Shown here piece by piece: positions 1-7,060 of a stretch of DNA of 12,730 bases. Within the stretch, counting starts at the first letter, position 1. Each line of letters opens with the position of its first letter. The notes below the pieces were generated by a model. The model searched no databases, was not told the origin of the DNA, and saw nothing but the letters and a program-made list of their open reading frames with translations. Origin of the DNA: Coriobacteriales bacterium (GTDB lineage Bacteria; Actinomycetota; Coriobacteriia; Coriobacteriales; JAEZZM01); the NCBI GenBank assembly GCA_029983705.1, contig JASBYZ010000036.1, positions 1 through 12,730 of the forward strand. The letters run 5' to 3'. The position numbers and the translations under genes are program-made.

Positions 1-2
1 AG

Positions 3-1739
3 ACACGCATTAAAGTGATCGCCTTTACACAAAAAGGAGTTGAGCTTGCAAAACGCGTGCAGGCAGTTCTAGAAGATGCATCAGTAGAGCTCTTTGCCCT
101 TGAGAGGTTTTCTTCTGACAATGTTTTGAGTATTGACTCAGCTAAGAGCTTTACTCAGAGATACTTTGACTTATCAGATGCACTTATATTTATAGGCGCT
201 GCAGGCATTGCAGTAAGAAGTATTGCTCCGTATCTCGTGAGTAAAACAAGCGACCCTGCAGTGCTTGTAATGGATGAAGCGGGAAGCTTTATCATCCCTA
301 TACTCTCAGGTCATTTGGGAGGGGCAACAAAACTTGCTGATAAGCTTAGTGATGCCATAGGAGCGTGTGCTGTTCAAACGACCGCCTCTGAGGTAAGAGG
401 TATTCAGGCCGTGGATAGCTGGGCAAAAGAGCACCAATTGCATATTGATAATCCTGAAGAAATTGTTTTTGTCTCATCGGCAAGATTAGATGGAAAAGAA
501 GTTGGTGTAGCAGTAACTGAGCGCTTGATGCCTGCTCCCTTTAAAAAGACCTTATTTTTGCGTCCAAAAAATCTTGTGCTCGGCCTTGGTTGTAAAAAAG
601 GTGCAGACCCAAAGATGGTGCGTGATTTTATCTTAGAGAGCTTAGAAGATGAGGGCTTATCGCTCAATTCTGTTTTTGCACTGGCTTCAATAGATATAAA
701 AGCAACAGAGCCAGCACTAATAGAATTTTGTGAGGAGTTTGGACTTGAATTTAAGACCTACAGTAAAGATGAGCTTAATACGGTAAAAAATTATGTTTCA
801 AAAAGTGATTTTGTAAAAAGCACTGTTGGCGTTGACTGCGTATGTGAAAAGTCAGCCCTTTTAGCAGCAGGTCCTACATCAGAACTGCTTGTGCCAAAGC
901 TTGTTAAGAGTTCTCTTGCAACGCTTGCGATAGCGCACCTGCCAGCCCAAAGCCTTGAGAGTGATTTTTCAAAAGAAGAGCTTGGACACAAAAATTGGCT
1001 TGCCTTAGTAGGTATTGGACCAGGGTCTTTCTTAGATATGACAAGGCGTGCCTATGAGACCTTGAGTCAAGCAGACTACATTATTGCTTACAAGCGCTAT
1101 ATTGATTTAATTAAAGACGAGTTTCCTCAGGCAAGATATATTAATTCGTTTATGAAAAAAGAGATTGAGCGCTGCAAAGAAGCGCTTGAGCTTTCAAAAG
1201 ATGCAAAAGTTGCCCTTATAAGCTCAGGGGATGTGGGCATTTACGGTATGAGTGCTTTGGTGTATGAGCTTATGGATAGCTATCCTGAATATAAGGATGC
1301 ACGGGTTATAGCAGTCTCAGGGGTAACGGCTGCAAGTGCAAGTGCAAACCTTCTGGGTGCTCCACTTTCAAACGATTTTGTCTGTATCTCACTTTCAAAC
1401 CTACTTACTCCGTGGGAAGATATTACTAAACGTCTTACGTTTTGTGCCAAGGCAGATATCCCTATAGTCCTTTATAATCCGCGCTCAAAGGGACGTCCAG
1501 ATCTTTTAGATCAGGCACTTAAGATAATTGCTGACGTGCGCGATGATAGTGATTTTTATATTGGACTTGTTAAAAACGCAAGTAGGGAGGGAGAGCTTGT
1601 TAAGGTCTCAAAGTATACAGACTTTAAAAGCAATGAGGTTGATATGCTTTCTTGCCTCATAATAGCAAGCTCACAAACAGTGATGATGCAAAATTATCTA
1701 GTAACGCCACGAGGGTATCGCAAAAAAGATGAGTTTTAA
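3..1739 (+). CDS. cbiGH: CbiG-CbiH fusion: cobalt-precorrin-5A hydrolase / cobalt-precorrin-3B C17-methyltransferase (5' end probably outside window)
   Basis: This is a two-domain cytoplasmic enzyme of the anaerobic cobalamin pathway. Counting from the GTG at 15, residues 1 to about 310 are CbiG, which opens the delta-lactone of cobalt-precorrin-5A and releases acetaldehyde; FIGAAGIAVRSIAP, SGHLGGATKLAD and LGLGCKKG are typical of it. Residues about 328-566 are CbiH/CobJ, the SAM-dependent C17 methyltransferase and ring-contraction enzyme, with VGIGPG (332-337), SSGDVGIYGM, NLLTPWEDI and YNPRSKGR. The reading frame is open to the window edge. Bases 3-14 encode TRIK directly before VIAFTQKG, and CbiG proteins usually begin a few residues before that segment. 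No Shine-Dalgarno precedes the GTG at 15, so the true start probably lies just upstream of the window. The stop overlaps the cbiJ start by 11 bases. Identity is secure; only the start is uncertain. Confidence 0.93.
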   Translation, partial: TRIKVIAFTQKGVELAKRVQAVLEDASVELFALERFSSDNVLSIDSAKSFTQRYFDLSDALIFIGAAGIAVRSIAPYLVSKTSDPAVLVMDEAGSFIIPILSGHLGGATKLADKLSDAIGACAVQTTASEVRGIQAVDSWAKEHQLHIDNPEEIVFVSSARLDGKEVGVAVTERLMPAPFKKTLFLRPKNLVLGLGCKKGADPKMVRDFILESLEDEGLSLNSVFALASIDIKATEPALIEFCEEFGLEFKTYSKDELNTVKNYVSKSDFVKSTVGVDCVCEKSALLAAGPTSELLVPKLVKSSLATLAIAHLPAQSLESDFSKEELGHKNWLALVGIGPGSFLDMTRRAYETLSQADYIIAYKRYIDLIKDEFPQARYINSFMKKEIERCKEALELSKDAKVALISSGDVGIYGMSALVYELMDSYPEYKDARVIAVSGVTAASASANLLGAPLSNDFVCISLSNLLTPWEDITKRLTFCAKADIPIVLYNPRSKGRPDLLDQALKIIADVRDDSDFYIGLVKNASREGELVKVSKYTDFKSNEVDMLSCLIIASSQTVMMQNYLVTPRGYRKKDEF

Positions 1740-2553
1740 TGATCTTGTCAAAGCTCAAGAGCTTATTTCTAAACTAAATAGTCAAAGACGCTATCTCTTA
1801 TGTTTTGGCGGTACAATTGAGGGAAGGCTTTTGTGCGAAACTGAGCTCGACATGATTTATAGCGTGGTAAGTGAGTTTGGAAAAGACCTTATTATACCCC
1901 GGGAGCACCTTATAATTTCCCAAGGTAAAATGCTCAAAGATGAAATAGTAAAGCTTCTTTTATCTGGAGTGATCTATGCTGTAGTTGATGCAAGCCACCC
2001 CTTTGCACGCTCCATTTCATCTTCAATTAAAGAAGCTTGCGAAAAGACAAATATCCCACTTGCTCGCTTTAGTCGCACATCAGAGCAGTTAAGCTTTAGT
2101 CCAAATTCATCTCTTATCTACTTTTCAAGCTTAGATGAGCTTGTAGCAGAGTTTAAGCGCTCCTATCCAGACAAGCGTGTCTTTGTATCAAGCGGAGTTA
2201 AAAGCTTGAAGGCACTTACGGACTACCCCAGCTTTGATAAGATGCGCATAAGAATTATCCCGAGTGAAGAGAGTCGCAAACTTGCACAAGATGCAGGCCT
2301 TAGAGAAGATCAAATCATTTGTAAAACAGGACCTTTTAGCCTAGAGGATAACCTAAGAGATTTTGAAGGCTCAGAACTCCTTATCACAAAGGAAAGCGGG
2401 GTGCGCGGGGGTTTAAAAGAAAAAATTGACGCGGCCCAAAGGCTTAATATGATCTCTCTTATAATTTCTCGTCCAAAAGATTTAGACTATACAAATAGCT
2501 TTACAAGTGTAGAAGAAATTATTGCCTGGGCACGTGCGCTCAAGAAAGATTAG
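1729..2553 (+). CDS. cbiJ: Cobalt-precorrin-6A reductase (CbiJ/CobK family)
   Basis: The product is predicted to reduce cobalt-precorrin-6A to cobalt-precorrin-6B using a nicotinamide cofactor, following the CbiG/CbiH steps encoded just upstream. Family signs are the N-terminal GGTIEGR (residues 27-33, nucleotide-binding loop), DASHPFAR (from residue 87), RVFVSSGVKSLK, and the C-terminal TGPFSLEDN followed by LITKESGVRGGLKEKIDAA. The 274-residue length is slightly above the usual 240-260. The excess is about 20 residues before the first beta strand, so the ATG at 1729 may give a short extension; its ribosome site is weak (GAGGG about 13 bases upstream). It overlaps cbiGH by 11 bases, and cbiP starts 2 bases after its stop, which suggests translational coupling. 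The family assignment is confident. Confidence 0.9.
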   Translation: MSFNDLVKAQELISKLNSQRRYLLCFGGTIEGRLLCETELDMIYSVVSEFGKDLIIPREHLIISQGKMLKDEIVKLLLSGVIYAVVDASHPFARSISSSIKEACEKTNIPLARFSRTSEQLSFSPNSSLIYFSSLDELVAEFKRSYPDKRVFVSSGVKSLKALTDYPSFDKMRIRIIPSEESRKLAQDAGLREDQIICKTGPFSLEDNLRDFEGSELLITKESGVRGGLKEKIDAAQRLNMISLIISRPKDLDYTNSFTSVEEIIAWARALKKD

Positions 2554-2555
2554 GT

Positions 2556-4111
2556 ATGGCTAAAACAGTAATGATTCAGGGCACCGCCTCTGATGTTGGA
2601 AAGAGCTTTGTAGTAACAGGACTTTTGCGCGCCCTTAAAAAGAGGGGAATCACTTGTGCGCCTTTTAAAAGTCAAAACATGTCAAATAACTCTCGCATTA
2701 GCTCTGAAGGTCATGAGCTTGGGACCGCTCAGGCTGTGCAAGCAGAGGCTGCGGGGGCTAAGCTTACTTCACTTATGAATCCAATCTTGCTTAAGCCAGC
2801 CTCAGATAATGGTTCGCAAGTCCTTGTTCGTGATGTCTCATTTGGACACCTCAAAGCGGATGAATACCAAAAGCTTAAAGTTAAACTTAAAGCTGAGATA
2901 GTTGCCGCCTTAAGCAATATGACTATGTAGTAGTTGAAGGTGCAGGTTCTCCTGCAGAAATTAATCTGCGAGAAGAAGACCTCGTAAATATGGGGCTTGC
3001 TGAAGAGATTGATGCTCCAGTTATACTTGTAGCTGACATTGATAGAGGCGGAGTATTCGCTTCAATTTACGGTACCTATATGCTGCTTTCTGAATCTGAG
3101 AAAAAGCGCCTTATGGGATATGTCATCAATAAATTTAGAGGGGACGTAGAGCTTTTAAAGCCCGGTCTAGAGCAGCTTAAAGACTATATTCCACTTGAGT
3201 GTTTAGGGGTAATTCCTTATAGCGATATTGAGATTGACGTTGAAGATTCACTGAGTTTTAAAAACAAACTAAATGCTCTTTCACAGGTAAGACAGCAAGA
3301 ATCTCTAGGCGTTAAAGAATACTTTGATATTGCCATAGTTAAGGTAGGACACATTGCAAACGTGTGTGACTATGCAAACTTTGAGCGTTTTAAAAATATC
3401 TCTGTAAGATATATTAGCTGCGCAGAGGACATGAGTAATGCCCAGAGCCCAAATCTTTTAATTCTTCCTGGTACTAAGGCTACGGTAAAAGATATGCAGC
3501 TCTTACAAGAAAATGGGCTCGCAGACGAGATTAAAAAATACATCTCTCAAGGTGGAGCTGTCTTTGGTTTGTGTGGGGGTCTCCAAATGCTTGGAAAAAG
3601 CCTTGAAGATCCAGATGGGGTAGAAGGTGTGCCTTTGCGGGCTGAAGGCCTGGGCGTATTTCCGTATACCACAAAGTTTATTGAGCAAAAAACACAGTGT
3701 CTTACAAGCTGTACGCTTAAAGCTCAGCTTGAAGGAGAACTTTCCTCATTTAGTAATCAAAAGCTTAGTGGCTATGAGATTCATAATGGGGTGAGCTTAC
3801 TTGTCGAGGGGCATACTGATTTCCTTACCGCACACATCAAGGCCGAGCCTAGGCGTCAAGATTCGCTTTTAAATTATGTGAGTGAGGATGGTAAGATTTT
3901 TGCGACCTACCTCCACGGTATCTTTGATGACGATAGGGCCGTTGAGCTTATCTGCAAACAAGCGCGTCCAGATTTTGTACTTCAAAAAAGAGATGATGCT
4001 GAGGAAAGCCTTGAGGCCTATAAGGACAAACAGTATGAAAAGCTTGCAGCCCTTCTTGAAGAGCATCTAGACCTGGATGACATCTTAAAGCGCGTTGAGG
4101 CTTTTTCTTAA
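2556..4111 (+). pseudogene. cbiP: Cobyric acid synthase (CbiP/CobQ), interrupted by a frameshift
   Basis: CbiP amidates the b, d, e and g side chains of adenosylcobyrinic acid a,c-diamide, using glutamine and ATP. The first part (2556-2930) carries the P-loop domain, with GTASDVGKS and FKSQNMSNNSRIS. It then runs out of frame into a TAG at 2928-2930. The second part continues in another frame: codons from 2918 read YDYVVVEGAGSPAEINL, the expected continuation, through IDRGGVFAS to the glutamine amidotransferase domain, with GLCGG (nucleophile Cys codon 3572-3574) and the His of YLHGIF (codon 3914-3916). The break lies between 2897 and about 2917. Adding one base (for example AAA for AA at 2912-2913) restores a protein of about 518 residues, close to the family's usual length. 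ATG 2990 is internal to the protein, not a natural start. Either the gene is disrupted or the sequence has an indel error. Confidence 0.9.
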
Positions 4112-4117
4112 GGAGGG
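4110..4117 (+). promoter_or_regulatory. Shine-Dalgarno site deciding the TTG start of cbiA
   Basis: AAGGAGGG at 4110-4117 lies 7 bases before the TTG at 4125 and begins within the cbiP stop codon. This near-perfect match and good spacing support a TTG start for cbiA. No ATG or GTG gives a comparable arrangement here. Confidence 0.85.
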
Positions 4118-4124
4118 CTAGTTT

Positions 4125-5525
4125 TTGTCGTCTGGATCTTTTCCCCGCATACTTATTGCAGCACCTTTTTCCAATTCAGGAAAAACAACTCTTACCTTAG
4201 CTATTATTGCAGCGCTTAAACGATTGGGTGAGCAAGTCAAAGCATATAAGTGCGGTCCTGATTATATAGATACGGCCTATCATAGCTTTGTTTCAGGAAG
4301 TCCTGCTCAAAACCTTGATAGCTACCTTAATGCTCCTCAAGCAATTACAAGTTTACTCATGCAAGAGAGCTCTCAAGAAAAGATAGCAGTTATTGAGGGC
4401 GTTATGGGACTTTTTGATGGGCTTGGTACAACTGAGCGCGCATCAAGTGCTGAGATTGCCAAATTAACTCAGACTCCAGTTATCTTAGTTATTCCAGCTC
4501 ATGGCATGTCGCGAAGTGTGCTTGCCTTAATTGAAGGCTTTAAAAATTTTGATCCTGAGCTAAATCTTGCTGGCATTATATTTTCTGATATTAAAAGTGA
4601 GAGCCATTTAAGGCTACTTGAGTCATTAGTAGCAGAGCTCAAAGGTCTTGAATACTTAGGTTACCTCAAGCATGATGAGAAGCTTAAGCTGCCTTCTCGC
4701 CAACTTGGACTAACACAAGTACAAGAGATAGAAGATATTGAAGAAAAGCTTGACTACCTGGCCCTTAAGGCAGAAGAAAGCTTAGATATTCAAAAGATAA
4801 TTACTCTTTCAAAAGGTGCCCCAAAACTTGAGTATAAAAGTTTGAGTGAAAGCTTAGCTCCCTATAAAAGTGCGTGCCGGGTCAAGATAGGCATTATTAA
4901 AGATGCAGCCTTTAATTTTTACTATAACTCTAGCCTCAGGACTTTAAGCTTTTTAGGAGCAGACCTTGTAGAGTGCTCATTTTTAGAAGACAGTAAACTT
5001 CCAGAAGATATAAGCGCACTCTATATTGGCGGAGGCTTTCCAGAAGAGTTTGCAGCACGCCTTGAGAAAAATGAGAGCATGAGATCAAGCGTCAAGGATG
5101 CAGCCTCATCTGGTATGCCAATCTATGCTGAGTGTGGAGGCTATCTCTATCTCTGTAAAAGCCTAACTAATAAGGCAGGAGTAAGCTTTGAGCTTGCTGC
5201 AGTCTTTGATTCACTGAGCGCGAGACTTCAGGATAAAAAATCTCCTCATTTTGGTTACGTGAGTTTTGAGGCACTTGATGATACCTTCCTATTTAAAGCA
5301 GGTGAAATCTATCGTGCACACGAGTTTCATCATGCACAGATAACGGGCGAAAAGGAAGTCTTTGCCTTTAGTAAGCTTTCAAATCATTTGAGCTGGAAGA
5401 CAGGAGCATGCTATAAAAATACGGTGGCTTCTTTTGCCCACATTGATTTTTATGCCTATCCAAAACTTGCTCAAAGATTTATTCAAAAAGCATGTGAGTA
5501 TCAAGATGAACGCTCAAATCATTAA
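4125..5525 (+). CDS. cbiA: Cobyrinic acid a,c-diamide synthase (glutamine-hydrolysing)
   Basis: CbiA amidates the a and c acetate side chains of (cobalt-)cobyrinic acid with ATP and glutamine. The N-terminal P-loop domain shows APFSNSGKTT (residues 13-22), KCGPDYIDTAYH and VIEGVMGLFDGLG. The C-terminal class I glutamine amidotransferase domain shows YIGGGFPEEFA, AECGGYLYLC with the nucleophile Cys337, and HEFHHA with the catalytic His399. Its 466 residues match the usual 450-470. The start is TTG, chosen because of the strong ribosome site 7 bases upstream. It lies 13 bases after cbiP and its last 20 bases overlap the cbiB start. All expected catalytic residues are present, so the gene looks intact even though its pathway partner cbiP is broken. 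Confidence 0.95.
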   Translation: MSSGSFPRILIAAPFSNSGKTTLTLAIIAALKRLGEQVKAYKCGPDYIDTAYHSFVSGSPAQNLDSYLNAPQAITSLLMQESSQEKIAVIEGVMGLFDGLGTTERASSAEIAKLTQTPVILVIPAHGMSRSVLALIEGFKNFDPELNLAGIIFSDIKSESHLRLLESLVAELKGLEYLGYLKHDEKLKLPSRQLGLTQVQEIEDIEEKLDYLALKAEESLDIQKIITLSKGAPKLEYKSLSESLAPYKSACRVKIGIIKDAAFNFYYNSSLRTLSFLGADLVECSFLEDSKLPEDISALYIGGGFPEEFAARLEKNESMRSSVKDAASSGMPIYAECGGYLYLCKSLTNKAGVSFELAAVFDSLSARLQDKKSPHFGYVSFEALDDTFLFKAGEIYRAHEFHHAQITGEKEVFAFSKLSNHLSWKTGACYKNTVASFAHIDFYAYPKLAQRFIQKACEYQDERSNH

Positions 5526-6483
5526 AAGCTTAGCTTTAGCCTGTGTACTTGATAGCCTTATTGGAGATCCTCGCAGCATTCTTCATCCCGTTGAGGCTCT
5601 AGGCAAGCTTGAAAATTTTTTAGAAGCAAAGCTGTACTCTCAAGATGCTACAGAGAGCCAACAGTTTTTATCAGGCCTTATCTTACTTCTTGCTCTTACG
5701 GGCTCAAGCTATTTTGCTGCTCACATTATCTCTAAGATGCCTCTTGTACGTCTGTATTTTTTGCAGGCAGCTCTTGCAGAACGCTCCTTACTTGATGCTG
5801 GAAAAGATATATTACAATCACTTGATGTGGCAGAAAAGACCGGCGATATAAGACAGGCGCAAGTAGTGCTCTCTCAGTATGTTGGAAGAGATACAAGAGG
5901 CTTTAGCGCCTCTCACATAGCTAAGGCAGGTGTAGAGACACTTGCAGAAAATACCTCTGATGGCTTTGTAGTTCCGCTTTTTTGGATGGCTCTTGGAGCG
6001 ATGTCTGGGCGAGCACTTGAGTTTGGATGGCTCTACAAAGCTGTCTCAACGCTTGACTCAATGGTGGGATATAAAAATGAGCGCTACCTCTATTTTGGAA
6101 GAGCATCTGCCAAGACTGATGATATCTTTGCCTTTATACCTGCAAGAATAACTGCACTCTCAACAGTAATAGCCAGCAAGTGTCTTGGTTTTAATGCGCA
6201 AAAATCTCTTCAAGTGCTCTGTCAAGACGGACGCAAGCATGAATCTCCTAATGCAGGCATGAGTGAAGCTGCCTTTGCGGGTGCCTTAGATATTGAGCTT
6301 GGAGGTCCTGCAGTCTATACGGAAAAAGTAGTTGATCATCCACGCATAAATGCGCAGGCTCAAACTCCTTGTCCCAATGATTTGAAGAAAGCCCATAAAT
6401 TGAGCAAAGCTACAGCATTTATATCTTCAATCGTTATAATAGGTGTTTCAGCTTTCATATCATCAAAACTAAAAGAGGATTAA
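5506..6483 (+). CDS. cbiB: Adenosylcobinamide-phosphate synthase (CbiB/CobD), integral membrane
   Basis: This inner-membrane enzyme attaches aminopropanol (or its phosphate) to adenosylcobyric acid to give adenosylcobinamide (phosphate). It has the family's SLIGDPRSILHPVEALGKLE near the N-terminus, then AENTSDGFVVPLFW, TLDSMVGYKNERYLYFGRAS, DDIFAFIPARI and HESPNAGMSEAAFAGAL. Hydrophobic stretches occur near the N-terminus, around the LILLLALTGSSYFAAHII segment and at the C-terminus. The frame is open from 5434, but the ATG at 5506 is preferred: family members begin only a few residues before the GDP motif, and this start gives 325 residues, close to the usual length. The start overlaps cbiA by 20 bases, and the TAA at 6481-6483 shares its last A with the ATG of the next gene, so expression is probably coupled. 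Confidence 0.93.
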   Translation: MNAQIIKSLALACVLDSLIGDPRSILHPVEALGKLENFLEAKLYSQDATESQQFLSGLILLLALTGSSYFAAHIISKMPLVRLYFLQAALAERSLLDAGKDILQSLDVAEKTGDIRQAQVVLSQYVGRDTRGFSASHIAKAGVETLAENTSDGFVVPLFWMALGAMSGRALEFGWLYKAVSTLDSMVGYKNERYLYFGRASAKTDDIFAFIPARITALSTVIASKCLGFNAQKSLQVLCQDGRKHESPNAGMSEAAFAGALDIELGGPAVYTEKVVDHPRINAQAQTPCPNDLKKAHKLSKATAFISSIVIIGVSAFISSKLKED

Positions 6484-6977
6484 TGCCAAAGCTTGATACA
6501 GGAAAAGTGCAAATTTATACCGGTGATGGTAAGGGTAAAACCACGGCTGCTATCGGGCTCATGTTTAGAGCAAGCGGATACGGGCTTCGCACTAAGATGT
6601 ATCAGTTTATAAAAAAGATGCATTGTAGTGAGCATGAGGCGGCAGACCGCCTTGGTTTTGAAATTATCCAAGCTAAAGCTCAAGACCCAAGAGAGGCGGT
6701 AAGAGAGATACTCTCAAATGCCTCACGTGATTTAGAAAATGACAGCCTTGACCTCCTTATTTTAGATGAAGTGGGAGAGGCCCTAAGGCGTGGCTACTTA
6801 AGTCGTAGTGATATAGAAACACTTATTGAGCTTAAGTCCGATACCTGTGAACTTGTTTTAACCGGACGCGGTTTAATTGAGCCTTTAGGAGATCTAGCTG
6901 ATTTAATTACCGAAATGAAAGCGGTAAAACATTATTTTGACCAAGGGCTACTCGCCCGAAAGGGTATTGAATACTAG
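6483..6977 (+). CDS. cobA: ATP:corrinoid adenosyltransferase (CobA/CobO/BtuR type)
   Basis: This cytoplasmic enzyme transfers the adenosyl group of ATP to the reduced cobalt of a corrinoid, forming the Co-C bond. Family signs are the N-terminal VQIYTGDGKGKTTAAIG with the P-loop, LDLLILDEVGEALRRGYLS (Walker B), ELVLTGRG and the C-terminal DLITEMKAVKHYFDQGLLARKGIEY. At 164 residues it is short, since relatives are often 170-200. The shortening falls after QFIKK, where Salmonella CobA has a GFTW motif; no such motif is visible here. It overlaps cbiB by one base (TAATG), with AGAGGA 3 bases before the ATG. It is the last gene of the cobalamin run. Confidence 0.92.
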   Translation: MPKLDTGKVQIYTGDGKGKTTAAIGLMFRASGYGLRTKMYQFIKKMHCSEHEAADRLGFEIIQAKAQDPREAVREILSNASRDLENDSLDLLILDEVGEALRRGYLSRSDIETLIELKSDTCELVLTGRGLIEPLGDLADLITEMKAVKHYFDQGLLARKGIEY

Positions 6978-7060
6978 TCACAATTTTTTATACGATAGTC
7001 TATTATTTATTATTTAGGCATTAAGGCAAATGCTACAGGTCCAATAAAGTGAGGTAGAAA
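6978..7060 (+). promoter_or_regulatory. Intergenic leader before ileS, possible weak promoter
   Basis: These 83 bases are very AT-rich. A candidate promoter pairs TTGAAT (6967-6972, inside the end of cobA) with TATACG (6989-6994) at 16-base spacing, each matching 4 of 6 consensus positions; TATTAT at 7001-7006 is an alternative -10. A 5-bp hairpin (GCATT 7018-7022, AATGC 7029-7033) follows. The ribosome site is GAGGT at 7051-7055, 5 bases before the GTG start. No T-box element, which often controls ileS in Gram-positive bacteria, is recognisable, and the leader is too short for one starting inside it. Confidence 0.35.

Noticed and set aside
404..667. Antisense and alternative-frame reading frames inside the larger genes (this and similar ones elsewhere)
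   Set aside because: They lie within clearly coding genes, have no ribosome sites or recognisable motifs, and have compositions expected of shadows.
2897..2917. Programmed -1 ribosomal frameshift in cbiP
   Set aside because: No X XXY YYZ slippery heptamer lies in the zero frame here (codons GCC GCC TTA AGC), and no clear downstream stimulator was seen. CbiP is not known to need frameshifting.
2990..4111. A separate gene starting at ATG 2990
   Set aside because: The conserved segment YDYVVVEGAGSPAEINL is encoded upstream of this ATG in the same frame, and no ribosome site precedes it. It is the rest of cbiP.
5434..5505. Earlier ATG start for cbiB at 5434
   Set aside because: It would overlap cbiA by 92 bases and add 24 residues not typical of the family; ATG 5506 fits the usual N-terminus.
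6946..6989. Terminator at the end of cobA
   Set aside because: CCC-GAAA-GGG inside the gene end forms only a 3-bp stem, and the T run at 6984-6989 is about 20 bases away. ATTG/CAAT just before the T run gives only 4 pairs.
6978..7060. T-box or other riboswitch controlling ileS
   Set aside because: The 83-base leader has no recognisable T-box sequence or specifier stem. Only a 5-bp hairpin is visible.
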